A DNA stretch of 64,000 nucleotides from Verrucomicrobiota bacterium. GTDB lineage: Bacteria; Verrucomicrobiota; Verrucomicrobiia; Limisphaerales; UBA1319. A program made the translations under genes and the position numbers. The notes beneath the pieces are model-generated. The model was not told where the DNA came from. It saw only the letters and a program-made list of their open reading frames with translations, and searched no databases. Position 1 is the stretch's first letter. Every line of letters begins with the position of its first letter. The stretch covers positions 1 through 64,000 of the forward strand of contig JAKLHY010000002.1 in the NCBI GenBank assembly GCA_022709905.1, given 5' to 3'. Shown in pieces: positions 1 to 10,479 of this stretch.

Positions 1-146
1 TCCCTCGTCGAGCCTCGCCAGCGAGCCAAATCCTCAGCAGCAAAATCGGAATTGATTTTTGCACGGACCCTTAGCCCGCGGAAGCCTCTTGTTCGCCCGT
101 AGATCCATCGCGGGGGGAGTGGAACGAGGCGGGCTGTAAAGGGGAA

Positions 147-2069
147 TCAGGACTCGGAGATTGGAGCGGAGAGAGCTTGATGAAGGGTCTCGAGGAGGGT
201 TTCGGCTGTAAAAGGTTTGGCCAGGATGGCGGCGACCCCCAACTCTTTGCATTCGTTCAGCCGGGTTTGAGAGCTCAAGCCGGTGGCGATGATGAAGTTC
301 ATCTTGGGGCTCATGCGTCGCAGGGCGCGAATGACAGCCATGCCATCCATGAAGGGCATCATGACATCGGTTAGCACCAGATGGATGTCCTTCTGGTTTG
401 AGGCAAACACGGCGACAGCCTCCGTACCGTCGGCCGCCGTCAGCACCTGGTAGCCGTGCCGTTCCAGGATTTGCCGAGTGACCACCCTCACGTTCTCCTC
501 GTCTTCCACCAGGAGGATGGTTTCGCCGCGGCCGGAGGGGAGGTGGCTGGATTGTTGATCGGGACTGGGAGGTTCGGCACCGACCGTCATGGCGGGAAGG
601 TAGATTCGAAATCGACTGCCCTGGTTGACCTGACTGTCGACGAGAATGAATCCGTTGTGGCTTTTGACGATCCCCAGAGAAGTGGACAGGCCAAGACCGG
701 TTCCTTTATCGGATTCCTTGGTCGTAAAAAATGGATCAAAGATCTTATCCAGGAGGTCGCTGGAAATCCCCGTGCCGGTGTCAGCGATCTGAATCAGAAC
801 AAAAGGTCCGGGCTGGGGCTGGGAAGACTGGCGGGCCATGGATTCATCGAGCCACAGGTTTTCCGCCATCAGTGTCAGGATTCCGCCATTGGGCATGGCA
901 TCGCGGGCGTTAACGGCGAGGTTGAGCAAGACCTGTTGCAGCTGGGTGGGATCGCCACTGACCATCCAAAGATCGTCCGGGGCATTGACCTGAAGCTGAA
1001 TGGATTTGGGAAAGGTCTCCTGGATGAGGTGCTGCAAGCCCACGAGGAGTTGCTGGGGAGAAACCGAGGTCTTTCGGCTGACAACGCCTCGGGCAAAAGT
1101 CAGGAGTTGTCGGATGATATTCGAGCCTCGTCTCGCGCTGGATTCGAGGGTGTCGAGCAGGTGGGCGGTGGCATCGGTGAGTCCTTCTTCGCGCAGGAGT
1201 TGGACGGACATGAGAATGGGGGCCAGGACATTGTTCAAGTCGTGTGCGATGCCTCCCGCCAGGGTGCCAATGCTCTCGAGCCGCTGGGCGCGCAGCAGTT
1301 GAGCCTCGATGGTTTTTTTATCGGTAATATCCGTGTCGACGATCAGGATGGCATGCGGAACATTCTCGGAATCCCGCATCAAGGTCCACCGGCTTTGGAG
1401 GATCAGGCGGGTCTCGGATCGGTCTCGTTTTTCCAGTTCGCCATCCCATTCGCCATGGTTCAGAACTTGGGTGAGGCAATGATGGAACTGGGCTGGGTTG
1501 TGGGAGTGGAGGAGACTGGCAACCTCCTTGCCCATGATCTCGGCGGCGGGCCATGCGTAGAGGCGTTCAGCCCCTTTGTTCCACAGAAGGACATGGCCCG
1601 AGAGATCGGTGACAATAAAACCGTCCTGGGTTAAGTCCAGGAGGGCGGCTTGTTCCCGAAGCCGTTGTTCGGCTTCGCGTCGGGCGCGCTGGTCGGCGGC
1701 CTGGCGCAAGGCCTGTTGGATGCTGGAAATCAGCCGGGTGCAGTGTTCCTTGGCGACGTAGTCCGAAGCGCCGATCTTGAGCAGTTCGATGGCCGATTCT
1801 TCTCCAATGGCTCTCGAGACAAAGATGAAAGGGACTCCGGGAAGCCTTTTCTTCACTTCCTCCAGAGCCCACCGGCTGCTGAAACCGCGCAACTGGTAGT
1901 CCGAGAGGACGAGGTCAAACGCTTGGGTGTCCAGGGCCCGCAAGAAATCGCTCTGGCTTTCGACTCGCGTCAGGTCGCCCAGCAGGCCGTGATGGCGCAA
2001 CACGGCGGAAATCCGCTCGAAATCGAGTGGATCATTCTCGAGATAAAGAATTTTAATGCGAGAATTCAT
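147..2069 (-). CDS. Soluble hybrid histidine kinase (REC-PAS-HisKA-HATPase-REC)
   Basis: A 640-residue sensor kinase without membrane segments, so probably cytoplasmic. In order: a receiver domain (phospho-Asp about residue 57, LVLSDYQLRG), a PAS domain (about 140-255), a HisKA dimerisation domain with His about 276 (GGIAHDLNNVL), an HATPase domain (DTGTGIS and GTGLGLS boxes), and a C-terminal receiver with Asp about 568 (LVLTDVMMPFMDG). The frame is open further upstream to 2120, but the ATG at 2069 follows an AAGAGGA ribosome site and opens directly into the receiver fold (MNSRIKILYLEND), so I chose it. It lies 179 bases downstream of the AsmA-like gene on the same strand. The two receivers flanking the kinase suggest a phosphorelay; the signal and output partner are unknown. 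Confidence 0.9.
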   Translation of the reverse strand: MNSRIKILYLENDPLDFERISAVLRHHGLLGDLTRVESQSDFLRALDTQAFDLVLSDYQLRGFSSRWALEEVKKRLPGVPFIFVSRAIGEESAIELLKIGASDYVAKEHCTRLISSIQQALRQAADQRARREAEQRLREQAALLDLTQDGFIVTDLSGHVLLWNKGAERLYAWPAAEIMGKEVASLLHSHNPAQFHHCLTQVLNHGEWDGELEKRDRSETRLILQSRWTLMRDSENVPHAILIVDTDITDKKTIEAQLLRAQRLESIGTLAGGIAHDLNNVLAPILMSVQLLREEGLTDATAHLLDTLESSARRGSNIIRQLLTFARGVVSRKTSVSPQQLLVGLQHLIQETFPKSIQLQVNAPDDLWMVSGDPTQLQQVLLNLAVNARDAMPNGGILTLMAENLWLDESMARQSSQPQPGPFVLIQIADTGTGISSDLLDKIFDPFFTTKESDKGTGLGLSTSLGIVKSHNGFILVDSQVNQGSRFRIYLPAMTVGAEPPSPDQQSSHLPSGRGETILLVEDEENVRVVTRQILERHGYQVLTAADGTEAVAVFASNQKDIHLVLTDVMMPFMDGMAVIRALRRMSPKMNFIIATGLSSQTRLNECKELGVAAILAKPFTAETLLETLHQALSAPISES

Positions 2070-2248
2070 TCCTCTTCTTGGGCATCCAGGAAACGACTTC
2101 CAACAGGCGATGAAACACACTAGTGAGTCGTTCCATAATATTCAATACTTTCCTGGTGTTCATCTCGACTGGAGGAACCGATGGCGGCCTGGATCAGCTC
2201 GGATGTTCAGCGGGAGATTTCGAAGCCAAAAGCGACGCGGCAAGCCGG

Positions 2249-5200
2249 TTACGGGGAGGGGGGGCTGGGTTTGGCGTCCTTGGCCGGATCGGGCACAAAG
2301 ATCTCTTTCACAGTGCGCAAGGGGTGCAGGGGCATCAGGAGCATCCGGGGGATCAGGTAGAACGGTTCGCTCTTCGGTTGGGTCAGGGTTCCGGTGACCC
2401 GGTATTCAAAGACCTTGGTCAGGGGATATAGAGCGAGGCTGAACACCCGCCCCACCAACCAGGTGTCACGGAGAATCATGGCCTCGACCCGGGCATTGAC
2501 ATTGCCATCGAAGTCCACTGTGCCTTCGTATTGCAGTCGGACGGGTGGGGCGCGAATATCGAGATTCTGGGTTCGGATAACGCTATTCGTAATGATGAAG
2601 TTGGCTGAGCCGTCGCTGGCGCGATTGTTGCCCATGCCCGGCCGAATGGTGTTGAGGATCGGAGAAAACAGACCGACGAGCGGGATGTCCCAGATCAGAC
2701 CATCCTGAAGCTGGGCGTGACCCGAGCCGAACCAGCTGCGCCAATCGGTAGTGTTTGCCCGTGTAATCTCCAGACGGCCGTTGAGGAGGCCTTCGAGGCG
2801 GTTGGTTTTGGAGCGAACGTCCGCCATCAAAGGGCTCAGTTGCGCATCTCCGATTTGAGCCAGGAAATGGAAGTCAGCCCCTGAGGCGGCGGTAAAGTCG
2901 AAGAACGCATTTCCTTGCAGGCGGCCGCCATAGAAGCCGGCTTGGATATTGGTTAGCATTAGGGTGTCATTCCTCCAGAGGACCTGGCTTTCGATTTTCG
3001 GCAAATGAAAGCGAAAGAAACTGAACGGTCCTCCGGACACATCGAATCGCAGATCCGGACGGATCGCTTTATCAATCGGAATGGTGCCATTGACAAGGAC
3101 ATGCGGCGTGCGGCCAAACTGATAGGGTTTGAGCGCCTCGGTCGTTCGCGGTCCAATGACGCGGGTGACAACGAACGGATCCAAATGGCAGTTGGCGTTG
3201 GAAAGAGTGACCAGTCGGCGGTTTCCATCATACTCGACCCAGGGACAGTCTGCGAACTCTCCAAGACGCTCGATTCGAATATTCTCCGCTCTGAGGATCT
3301 TGTTGGTCAAACTGAGGCGGGCCGATACGGCCTGGCTGGTTTCGCCCCGGAAGGTTAGATTGGTGGCGAGGATCTGCCCTTCGAATGCTGTGCGATCCGG
3401 GGCCTTCCATCGGCCCCAGACAGTTCCCGTAATCCGCGGTGTTGAACCAAAATCAAAGTCCTTGAGCACACGAATCTCGGCAGGCTTGAGCATCGGATGT
3501 GTGGCCTGGGGATCAATGTGGCTTTGAATTTGGAATCGGTAATCCTGGTTTCGGGTATCATTCCAGTAATCCAGGAGCAGGTCGCCTTCGGGCCGGGTTA
3601 CATGCAGGTCGGGCAATCTCCACACCCGATTGGAGAAGCTGAAGTGTGTTGTCGCCCGGGACATTGGGATTGTGCGAAAGGCCGCTTGGGTGACTTCGAT
3701 CTGGCCCTGAAGGACTACGGTGGGCAGGAATTCCTCCCGCCAATGCGGTTGGGCATTAGTCCAGGCTGGGAGGATCGCATGGGCTTGGGCCCTGGCTACC
3801 GGGGGATGCTCCCACGAGTATTGGCTGAGCCAAATCTGGCTGTTAGGGCGAAGCAAGGGACGGATGATGTGCAGATCAAAATCGGTATCGACCTGAGCCT
3901 GGACCCTTCGAGAGTCGACATCCAATGCCAGTGTGCCTCGAAGACCTCCCTCAGGCAGATGCGCAACAATCTCATCCGCATGGATTCGAGGCGGATTCCA
4001 ATTGCCCTTCAGGCTCATTCCGGGAAGGATCAGGTTTTTGGTCTGCAGATTCGATCCCTGGATTTGCCAGGTCAGCTGGAATGGGGCGGCGTTGGTCCAG
4101 AACCCCCAGGCTTGAGGCGCGGTGCTGGTGGCGGTGGGTGACGTCACACCGCCATTCAGGGCGAGTTGGAGGGAGTCGGCTTTCCCCCACAGACTGGCGG
4201 GCGATTGCATGGTTATTTCGACGTGGGCTTGGCCTGGAATACGGTTTGTGAGAGTGTGTTCGGCGTTTGCCCGAATGCTTGCCTGATCGAAGGTGAAATG
4301 GGGTGAGGAAAACTGATTGATACGACCGATAAATCTGTTTGTGAGCCAGGAGGGCTTGTCGATCAGCGGCTGGGCTTGTCCTTGCAGTTCGAGGTGGGCT
4401 CCTGATCCCCATTGGCTATTGACCCGGATGGCGGTGGCATGCCAATGGGCAAACACGGGCATGCGGTTGGTAAAACTTTGCTGCAGTTGAGTTTCCATCC
4501 AGAACGCTTCGATTCGGATTTTTTCGGCCTTCACCTCGTCAGCATGCACGGTTAGATGGGCCTCGACGACGCCCGGGTTTTGGTCAGGCTGAATGAACGT
4601 GGAGTTCATTCGGAACCCGCGCAACTCACCCCAGGGAGACAGGGCATGGGGAATCAGGAAGGTCATTTGAGCGCGGGAATGGGTGATATCAAGGGCGTCG
4701 GCGTTGAGCTGGAGAGTCAGTTGTGGGTTTTGGATGAAATTAAGCTGTCTGACGGCGGCGATGGATTGCCGGATGATGTTTTGCCAGGCGGCCCGATTTG
4801 CCGGCGACGGGCTGGGGGGGGCTGAGGACGATCGGGGACGCCGGAGACGGGAGGCGTTGGTGAGTGAGCCGAGCATGTGGAAATCGGTTCCCAACCAGGA
4901 GGCGCGAAACTGGTCCAACTGCCACTCATCTCCGGGCAGAAGACGGAGATCCGTCTCCATGTTGTCGATCTCCAGGAGTTCCGGGGGTTGGCCGGGTGCG
5001 GTGAGCGGCCAGACCAGTCGTCCTTGTCGCAAGCGCAGCGACTCGATTTTAATTTTCATGCCGCGCAGTGCGGCATAGTTCAGTTTGAGTTCCGCGGATT
5101 CGGCGAACAGTTGAGGGCCTTCGGTCGTGCTGCTTTCTCCGATATTGATGTTTTCGGCGACAATGCCCCGATGGAATCTGAGGCGGATGCGTTTGAAGTC

Positions 5201-5389
5201 CAAATCCAAGCCATGGGCGCGGAGTTCTTCGATGAGGGGTTGCTTGATGAATTCCGGCAATCCGACTTTGTTCAAATAAACCAGAGAAGCGGTCAGCAGC
5301 AGCAAGAGTAACCAGCCGCTGATTCGCAGCCAGCGAAACGCCTTCCAGCTGAGTGCGCGATAACGATGGAAGCGTGAGGCTCTATCCAT
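2249..5389 (-). CDS. Large AsmA/TamB-like membrane-anchored envelope protein
   Basis: A 1046-residue protein with one N-terminal membrane anchor (about residues 23-42, rich in Leu) followed by a very long region of alternating beta-strand-like segments and no other membrane helix. The architecture, and a C-terminal part resembling the AsmA-like C-terminal region, place it with AsmA/YhdP-type proteins, which bridge the periplasm and are implicated in lipid or outer-membrane homeostasis. It starts 12 bases after the stop of the DUF4340 gene, so it is probably the last gene of the htrA-ABC run. The start has no strong ribosome site, which fits translation by coupling. The family assignment rests on architecture, not on a catalytic motif. 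Confidence 0.65.
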   Translation of the reverse strand: MDRASRFHRYRALSWKAFRWLRISGWLLLLLLTASLVYLNKVGLPEFIKQPLIEELRAHGLDLDFKRIRLRFHRGIVAENINIGESSTTEGPQLFAESAELKLNYAALRGMKIKIESLRLRQGRLVWPLTAPGQPPELLEIDNMETDLRLLPGDEWQLDQFRASWLGTDFHMLGSLTNASRLRRPRSSSAPPSPSPANRAAWQNIIRQSIAAVRQLNFIQNPQLTLQLNADALDITHSRAQMTFLIPHALSPWGELRGFRMNSTFIQPDQNPGVVEAHLTVHADEVKAEKIRIEAFWMETQLQQSFTNRMPVFAHWHATAIRVNSQWGSGAHLELQGQAQPLIDKPSWLTNRFIGRINQFSSPHFTFDQASIRANAEHTLTNRIPGQAHVEITMQSPASLWGKADSLQLALNGGVTSPTATSTAPQAWGFWTNAAPFQLTWQIQGSNLQTKNLILPGMSLKGNWNPPRIHADEIVAHLPEGGLRGTLALDVDSRRVQAQVDTDFDLHIIRPLLRPNSQIWLSQYSWEHPPVARAQAHAILPAWTNAQPHWREEFLPTVVLQGQIEVTQAAFRTIPMSRATTHFSFSNRVWRLPDLHVTRPEGDLLLDYWNDTRNQDYRFQIQSHIDPQATHPMLKPAEIRVLKDFDFGSTPRITGTVWGRWKAPDRTAFEGQILATNLTFRGETSQAVSARLSLTNKILRAENIRIERLGEFADCPWVEYDGNRRLVTLSNANCHLDPFVVTRVIGPRTTEALKPYQFGRTPHVLVNGTIPIDKAIRPDLRFDVSGGPFSFFRFHLPKIESQVLWRNDTLMLTNIQAGFYGGRLQGNAFFDFTAASGADFHFLAQIGDAQLSPLMADVRSKTNRLEGLLNGRLEITRANTTDWRSWFGSGHAQLQDGLIWDIPLVGLFSPILNTIRPGMGNNRASDGSANFIITNSVIRTQNLDIRAPPVRLQYEGTVDFDGNVNARVEAMILRDTWLVGRVFSLALYPLTKVFEYRVTGTLTQPKSEPFYLIPRMLLMPLHPLRTVKEIFVPDPAKDAKPSPPSP

Positions 5390-5401
5390 TCAAAGCGATG
5401 A

Positions 5402-7231
5402 TTATCGGGCGGGCGGCAGATCGGCCAACTGGCGCCTGATTTCGAGCTCCAGGGAGCCTAGGCTGGGATCCGTTTCGAACACCAGCCGTTGACGATCCAA
5501 CAAGACCGCCGCATATCGGCCTTGCCGGGGGGTTAGATCCCCAAATTCAAGGATCAAGGGTTCTGAAGCCTGCGACAGGACGATTTCCACAGTCAGGTGT
5601 TCGGGCTTCAGAAAACCGAACGGTTTCATCTTATCTTCGCCTCTGGCCACCCACGGGTTGGCCCGGAGAGAGACCAGGCGCGTGCCCAGTTCTTCGAGCA
5701 TGATCGGCAGCGGATCGGGCAACGTTGCCGCGGATGATCCGAAGCTCCACACGCCGTTGGTCGACCGACTGAGTTTAAGGGTTTGCCCCCCTGTGGTCAG
5801 GTTGATCTGGACGATATTGCTCACCGTCGAATCCCATATCTGCCGATCCCGGAGGTGGTGCAGCATGGTGGGGAGCCGCTCGAAATCGGTCAGGCGCACG
5901 GCGTAGACCGAGCTTTCGTCTCCTCGGCGAGCGAGCACACGATCGACCTGGTTGGTGCCGAAATCCACCTCGTTTGTTCGTGTGGGGGCTGCTTCCAGGT
6001 TTGGAGACACCGGAATGGTTTTCAGACTGTAATGGCGGGCGGCGGGGGCCAGCCCGTATATGGCGAAGTCCGTCACGACATCCTTGGTGAATTCGAGAAT
6101 CTCCATTTGCCCCAGCCTCAGCAAAAACTCCCGCACCATCGCCTTATCCGCTGGCATGTTGACAGGTGAGGTCATCCGCCAGGATTCATTGGTGAGCTTC
6201 TGAAGGGTGAAGGTTTCCTCCGCCCGGATCTCGATCAGATTGGCGTGCTCCAGGGATTCCGAAAAGAGATGGCGATCCCGCAGGTCGGTATAGGAAACCC
6301 GGAGTTTGTCGACCAATTCTTTGGGGATCCCGCATACATTGGAGTATTGAAGATTCAAGGCGAGGACTTCCGGCGGGGTGTTGGTGGTCGCGTGGCCGAA
6401 GTAAATGGTCGCCAGATCATTGGTGCCTTGGCCCAGGACCAGTTCCAGTTGGGGAGGCTGCAGACCCAGCGTGTCGAGGCGAGTTCGTGCCGAATCCGGG
6501 AGGAACCGCAGGGCGGTGGCCTGACGGAGTTCGTGGAGAAGAAGGTCGATCCTGGCCGTGTCGGCCCGGGCGCTCATGGGTTTCTGGAGATGCCATTTGC
6601 GTTCCGAATCGCGTTGCAGACTGAAGCCGAAAGGAGGAGCCATTCGCACCTCGAGTCGATTGCAGTCCTGGCTTTTCAACCGCAGGAGGTAAGGATCACG
6701 CCAGTAGTCAGCCGCAGGCGCCAAGGCTTCGAGAAGATCGTCGTTCACGACGAACAATCCGTCCATTCCGACGATCTGAAGATAGACCTGCGAGCCCAGC
6801 GGCGTGCGATGCCCGACCCGGAACTCGATCCGGTCCTGGCTGTGACGCAGGATGACCATGGCTTGAGGGACGTCCAGTCCGAAGGCGCCGAGCTGGTTGC
6901 TGACCGATAAAACCTCGAGGGCGGAGACGCGGGTGGTACTGGTCAGATCCCGGATGGTATCCAGGAACTGCCGCACCCGTTCCGGATACGCGGGAAATGA
7001 AAACGGTTGGTTCAGAAACCACTGTTCGTTGGTGCGATCCAAGCGAATCAAAGGCGATTGATTTGGCACAATCTCGACGCGGCTGACCTGCCCCGGGCTG
7101 AATGCCGGAAACAGCCTGACCGTTCGCTCCTGGATTTCTGCTGTGTCCGGAATCCGCCGTTCCAGCACCAGGATGAAAGCCAGCAGCAGCAAGGCGACGA
7201 GGAAGAGATAGACTGTGCCTTTGGAATTCAT
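5402..7231 (-). CDS. DUF4340 domain-containing membrane-anchored protein
   Basis: A 609-residue protein with an N-terminal membrane anchor (MNSKGTVYLFLVALLLLAF) followed by repeated modules of about 150-200 residues with the pattern expected of DUF4340 (VSRVEIVPN, LDRTNEQWFLNQP, lengths of W..P..A..). The family's biochemical role is unknown, but it is commonly found next to GldG-like ABC auxiliary proteins. The frame is open to 7303; I chose the ATG at 7231 because it overlaps the stop of the preceding gldG-like gene by ATGA and starts immediately before the anchor. Translational coupling suggests it works with the ABC module, its bulk facing the periplasm. Confidence 0.8.
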   Translation of the reverse strand: MNSKGTVYLFLVALLLLAFILVLERRIPDTAEIQERTVRLFPAFSPGQVSRVEIVPNQSPLIRLDRTNEQWFLNQPFSFPAYPERVRQFLDTIRDLTSTTRVSALEVLSVSNQLGAFGLDVPQAMVILRHSQDRIEFRVGHRTPLGSQVYLQIVGMDGLFVVNDDLLEALAPAADYWRDPYLLRLKSQDCNRLEVRMAPPFGFSLQRDSERKWHLQKPMSARADTARIDLLLHELRQATALRFLPDSARTRLDTLGLQPPQLELVLGQGTNDLATIYFGHATTNTPPEVLALNLQYSNVCGIPKELVDKLRVSYTDLRDRHLFSESLEHANLIEIRAEETFTLQKLTNESWRMTSPVNMPADKAMVREFLLRLGQMEILEFTKDVVTDFAIYGLAPAARHYSLKTIPVSPNLEAAPTRTNEVDFGTNQVDRVLARRGDESSVYAVRLTDFERLPTMLHHLRDRQIWDSTVSNIVQINLTTGGQTLKLSRSTNGVWSFGSSAATLPDPLPIMLEELGTRLVSLRANPWVARGEDKMKPFGFLKPEHLTVEIVLSQASEPLILEFGDLTPRQGRYAAVLLDRQRLVFETDPSLGSLELEIRRQLADLPPAR

Positions 7232-8724
7232 AATCGCCTGCGCAGCCAAACCAGGGATCCGGTCAGCAATACCCCGCCGGGCAGAACCGCCAGAAGAAAC
7301 CAACGCAGGGCCAGCACCTGTTGGCGGCTCATGACCACTCGGTATTCTTTGACCGGCCGGGGTTGGATACCCCCCATGAACTGGGGACGGTCCAACAGCC
7401 AGTTGGCGGTCTGAACGGCGAAATCCAGGTTGGCCTTGGAGTAGATGATCTGGTTGGCCAGAAATTGCGCTTCACCAGCCACCACCAGGCGGGTGGCTCC
7501 CCGATCGGCGCTAACTCCCTGCAAGCCGCCTCTTTCCACGGCCACAATGAAGGGAATGCTCCCGCGCCGATCCTGGGGCGTGGGATAGGCCACCGCGTTG
7601 CGAATATCTGTGACCGCCACCCCTTGCTCGCCCGTGGCCACAAGAGGTTCTACCTTGGGGGTGTCCACGTTCTGCCGCCCCGATGAACTGGAGGCAATCG
7701 ATCGCGGAGGATTGGCGATGTGCAACTCGGCTTGAAACAGAGGACGGGTGATCGCATGATTGAAAAAATTGGAGGTGATGAGATCAAAACCGTTCAGCGT
7801 GTTGGCCCGGTCGAATAGGAGATCCTTTCCCACCTCGACTCCCCATCTCGCCAGGACCGTTTCCAGTCCGGTCGCTGCGAGCGGATGCAGCAAGGCCAGC
7901 ATTCGGCCGCCCTGCTGGAGATAGGAATCGATACGTTCCAGTTCTTCCGCAAGAAACCGATCTTGAGCTCCGGCCACGACTAGCAGCTGGCAGTTGGTTG
8001 GGACCTGGGTGGTGCCCCGCAACGACAGGGTGCTCACTTCGATGTTGTTCTGACGCAACACGGAGGCCAGTTGGGCGTATCCCGCCTGGTTGTCCTTGAC
8101 CTCCGGGCTGTATTCCCGATGGCCTGTCAAAAAATAGGCATGGCGGATCGCAGGATCGCTGACGCTCACGATCGCGGAAGTGAACAACATTTCCCCCAGA
8201 AATGCCGAGCGCTTCACCTCCCGGCTCTTGCCGGAAACCAGTCCGCTGAGATCATAATCGGACAACTGGCGTTCATAACAGACCCGCACCCGCCCCTGGC
8301 TCTCGAATAACACGACATTGCGGAACAGGACGTCGTTCTTCACCTCCGGGAACAGGAGGGAATACTTGGTCTTGATGCGGTTCGCCTCGGCCGGATTCCG
8401 CTGGAAGTCCACGTGACTCAGCCGAATGTGCGGCGTGACCTGCTGATACCTCCGCAGGAGCTCGGTTACCGGCTCGAAAAGGTCCTCATCCGCATCGAAA
8501 AAAACGACCACTTCGATATCGTTAGTCAGGCTTTTCAGGACCTGGATCGTCTGGGGGGCAAGATCGCCCCTTTCCTGCGGGGCCAACTGCCATCGTTGGT
8601 AGTGACGATTCGCCAGGTAATTGACCATGACACACAGGGCGAAGACGCAACTCACGGCGGCCATCACATTCAGGCCGATGCCAAGACGCCGGATGCGTGA
8701 GAAACTGGTAGGGGGCGAGCTCAT
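7228..8724 (-). CDS. GldG-like ABC-transporter auxiliary protein
   Basis: A 498-residue protein with a membrane helix near the N-terminus (about residues 16-36), a large extracytoplasmic region and a C-terminal membrane helix followed by a short basic tail (WLRRRL). The mature part resembles the GldG / ABC_transp_aux family: LAPQTIQVLKSLTNDIEVVVFF, then a region ending with the LLDRP segment. In Bacteroidetes GldG pairs with GldF and GldA in a membrane complex needed for gliding; elsewhere its role is not established. It lies one base after the GldF-like gene and overlaps the DUF4340 gene by ATGA. The assignment to family is good; a role in motility is not implied. Confidence 0.82.
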   Translation of the reverse strand: MSSPPTSFSRIRRLGIGLNVMAAVSCVFALCVMVNYLANRHYQRWQLAPQERGDLAPQTIQVLKSLTNDIEVVVFFDADEDLFEPVTELLRRYQQVTPHIRLSHVDFQRNPAEANRIKTKYSLLFPEVKNDVLFRNVVLFESQGRVRVCYERQLSDYDLSGLVSGKSREVKRSAFLGEMLFTSAIVSVSDPAIRHAYFLTGHREYSPEVKDNQAGYAQLASVLRQNNIEVSTLSLRGTTQVPTNCQLLVVAGAQDRFLAEELERIDSYLQQGGRMLALLHPLAATGLETVLARWGVEVGKDLLFDRANTLNGFDLITSNFFNHAITRPLFQAELHIANPPRSIASSSSGRQNVDTPKVEPLVATGEQGVAVTDIRNAVAYPTPQDRRGSIPFIVAVERGGLQGVSADRGATRLVVAGEAQFLANQIIYSKANLDFAVQTANWLLDRPQFMGGIQPRPVKEYRVVMSRQQVLALRWFLLAVLPGGVLLTGSLVWLRRRL

Positions 8725-8725
8725 A

Positions 8726-9477
8726 TCATTTCCAGCGCCGGCTTTCCACCACCTTGAAGGTCAGGAACAAAAAGAGAAACGTCGTGCTCAGGTAAAACAC
8801 CAAATGACGCGTGTCGATAATTCCCCGGACGAAATCATGCATATGATCGATGATCGAGACATGCCGCAGGATCTCCATGAAACCGTCGTTGTCGAGGGGA
8901 GAAACAAACGATCGATAACTCATCAGAAACAGGAGCATGCCCATCGCCAGGCTGGTGATGGAAGCGACGATCTGGCTGCGGGTGAGCGAGGAGGTAAAAG
9001 TGCCCAGCGACATAAAGAACGCCCCAAGCATCAGAATGCCCAGATAGGTGCCGGCCAGGGTGCCCGGATGAAACACAGACTGGTCATCGGTGTAGTGGCG
9101 GACGATCAGAATAATGCCGCCCAAAGGCAGCCACAGCGCGCAAAAGAAAAGGAGAGCGCCCGCAAACTTGGACAACACCACCTGCAAATCGCTGATGGGG
9201 GTGGTCATCAGGGTTTCGAACGTTCCCGAGGCCTTTTCCTGGGCGAAGGATCGCATCGTGATCAAGGGCGATGCCAGCAGCATCACCAGCCAGAAATACC
9301 AGGTGGTGTAAAAGCCCTCCGTGATGGGGATGTCCGTGGGTTCAGCCATCAGACCATCCACCAGTTGAACAAAACTGATGCCGACGAGAAACAGAACGGC
9401 GCTAATCAAGACGTAGCCGCTGGGTGAGATGAAATAAATGGCCAGTTCACGGCGGACCAGGGTGAGAAAAGCCCTCA

Positions 9478-9478
<1 letters not shown>
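8726..9478 (-). CDS. GldF-like ABC-2 type permease subunit
   Basis: A 250-residue integral membrane protein with about six hydrophobic segments, beginning MRAFLTLVRRELAIYFISPSG-like, the usual opening of ABC-2 permeases of the GldF/NosY type (an amphipathic helix, then YFxSPxGY). A cytoplasmic ITMRSFAQEKASGTFETLM-type stretch, typical of this family, follows the second helix. Its ATG overlaps the TGA of the ATPase gene (TGATG), and it ends one base before the gldG-like gene. With the ATPase it should form a small ABC exporter; the substrate cannot be read from the sequence. Confidence 0.87.
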
Positions 9479-10455
<977 letters not shown>

Positions 10456-10479
10456 GTCCCGTCAACCCTCCGTGGGGAT

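Noticed and set aside
1..146. Open frame on the minus strand at the window start
   Set aside because: Arg/Pro/Ser-rich composition typical of a shadow frame, overlapping the kinase end; no ribosome site or family.
456..1634. Long open frame (392 codons) on the plus strand
   Set aside because: It is the complement of the hybrid kinase, which shows complete kinase and receiver motifs; the plus frame has none.
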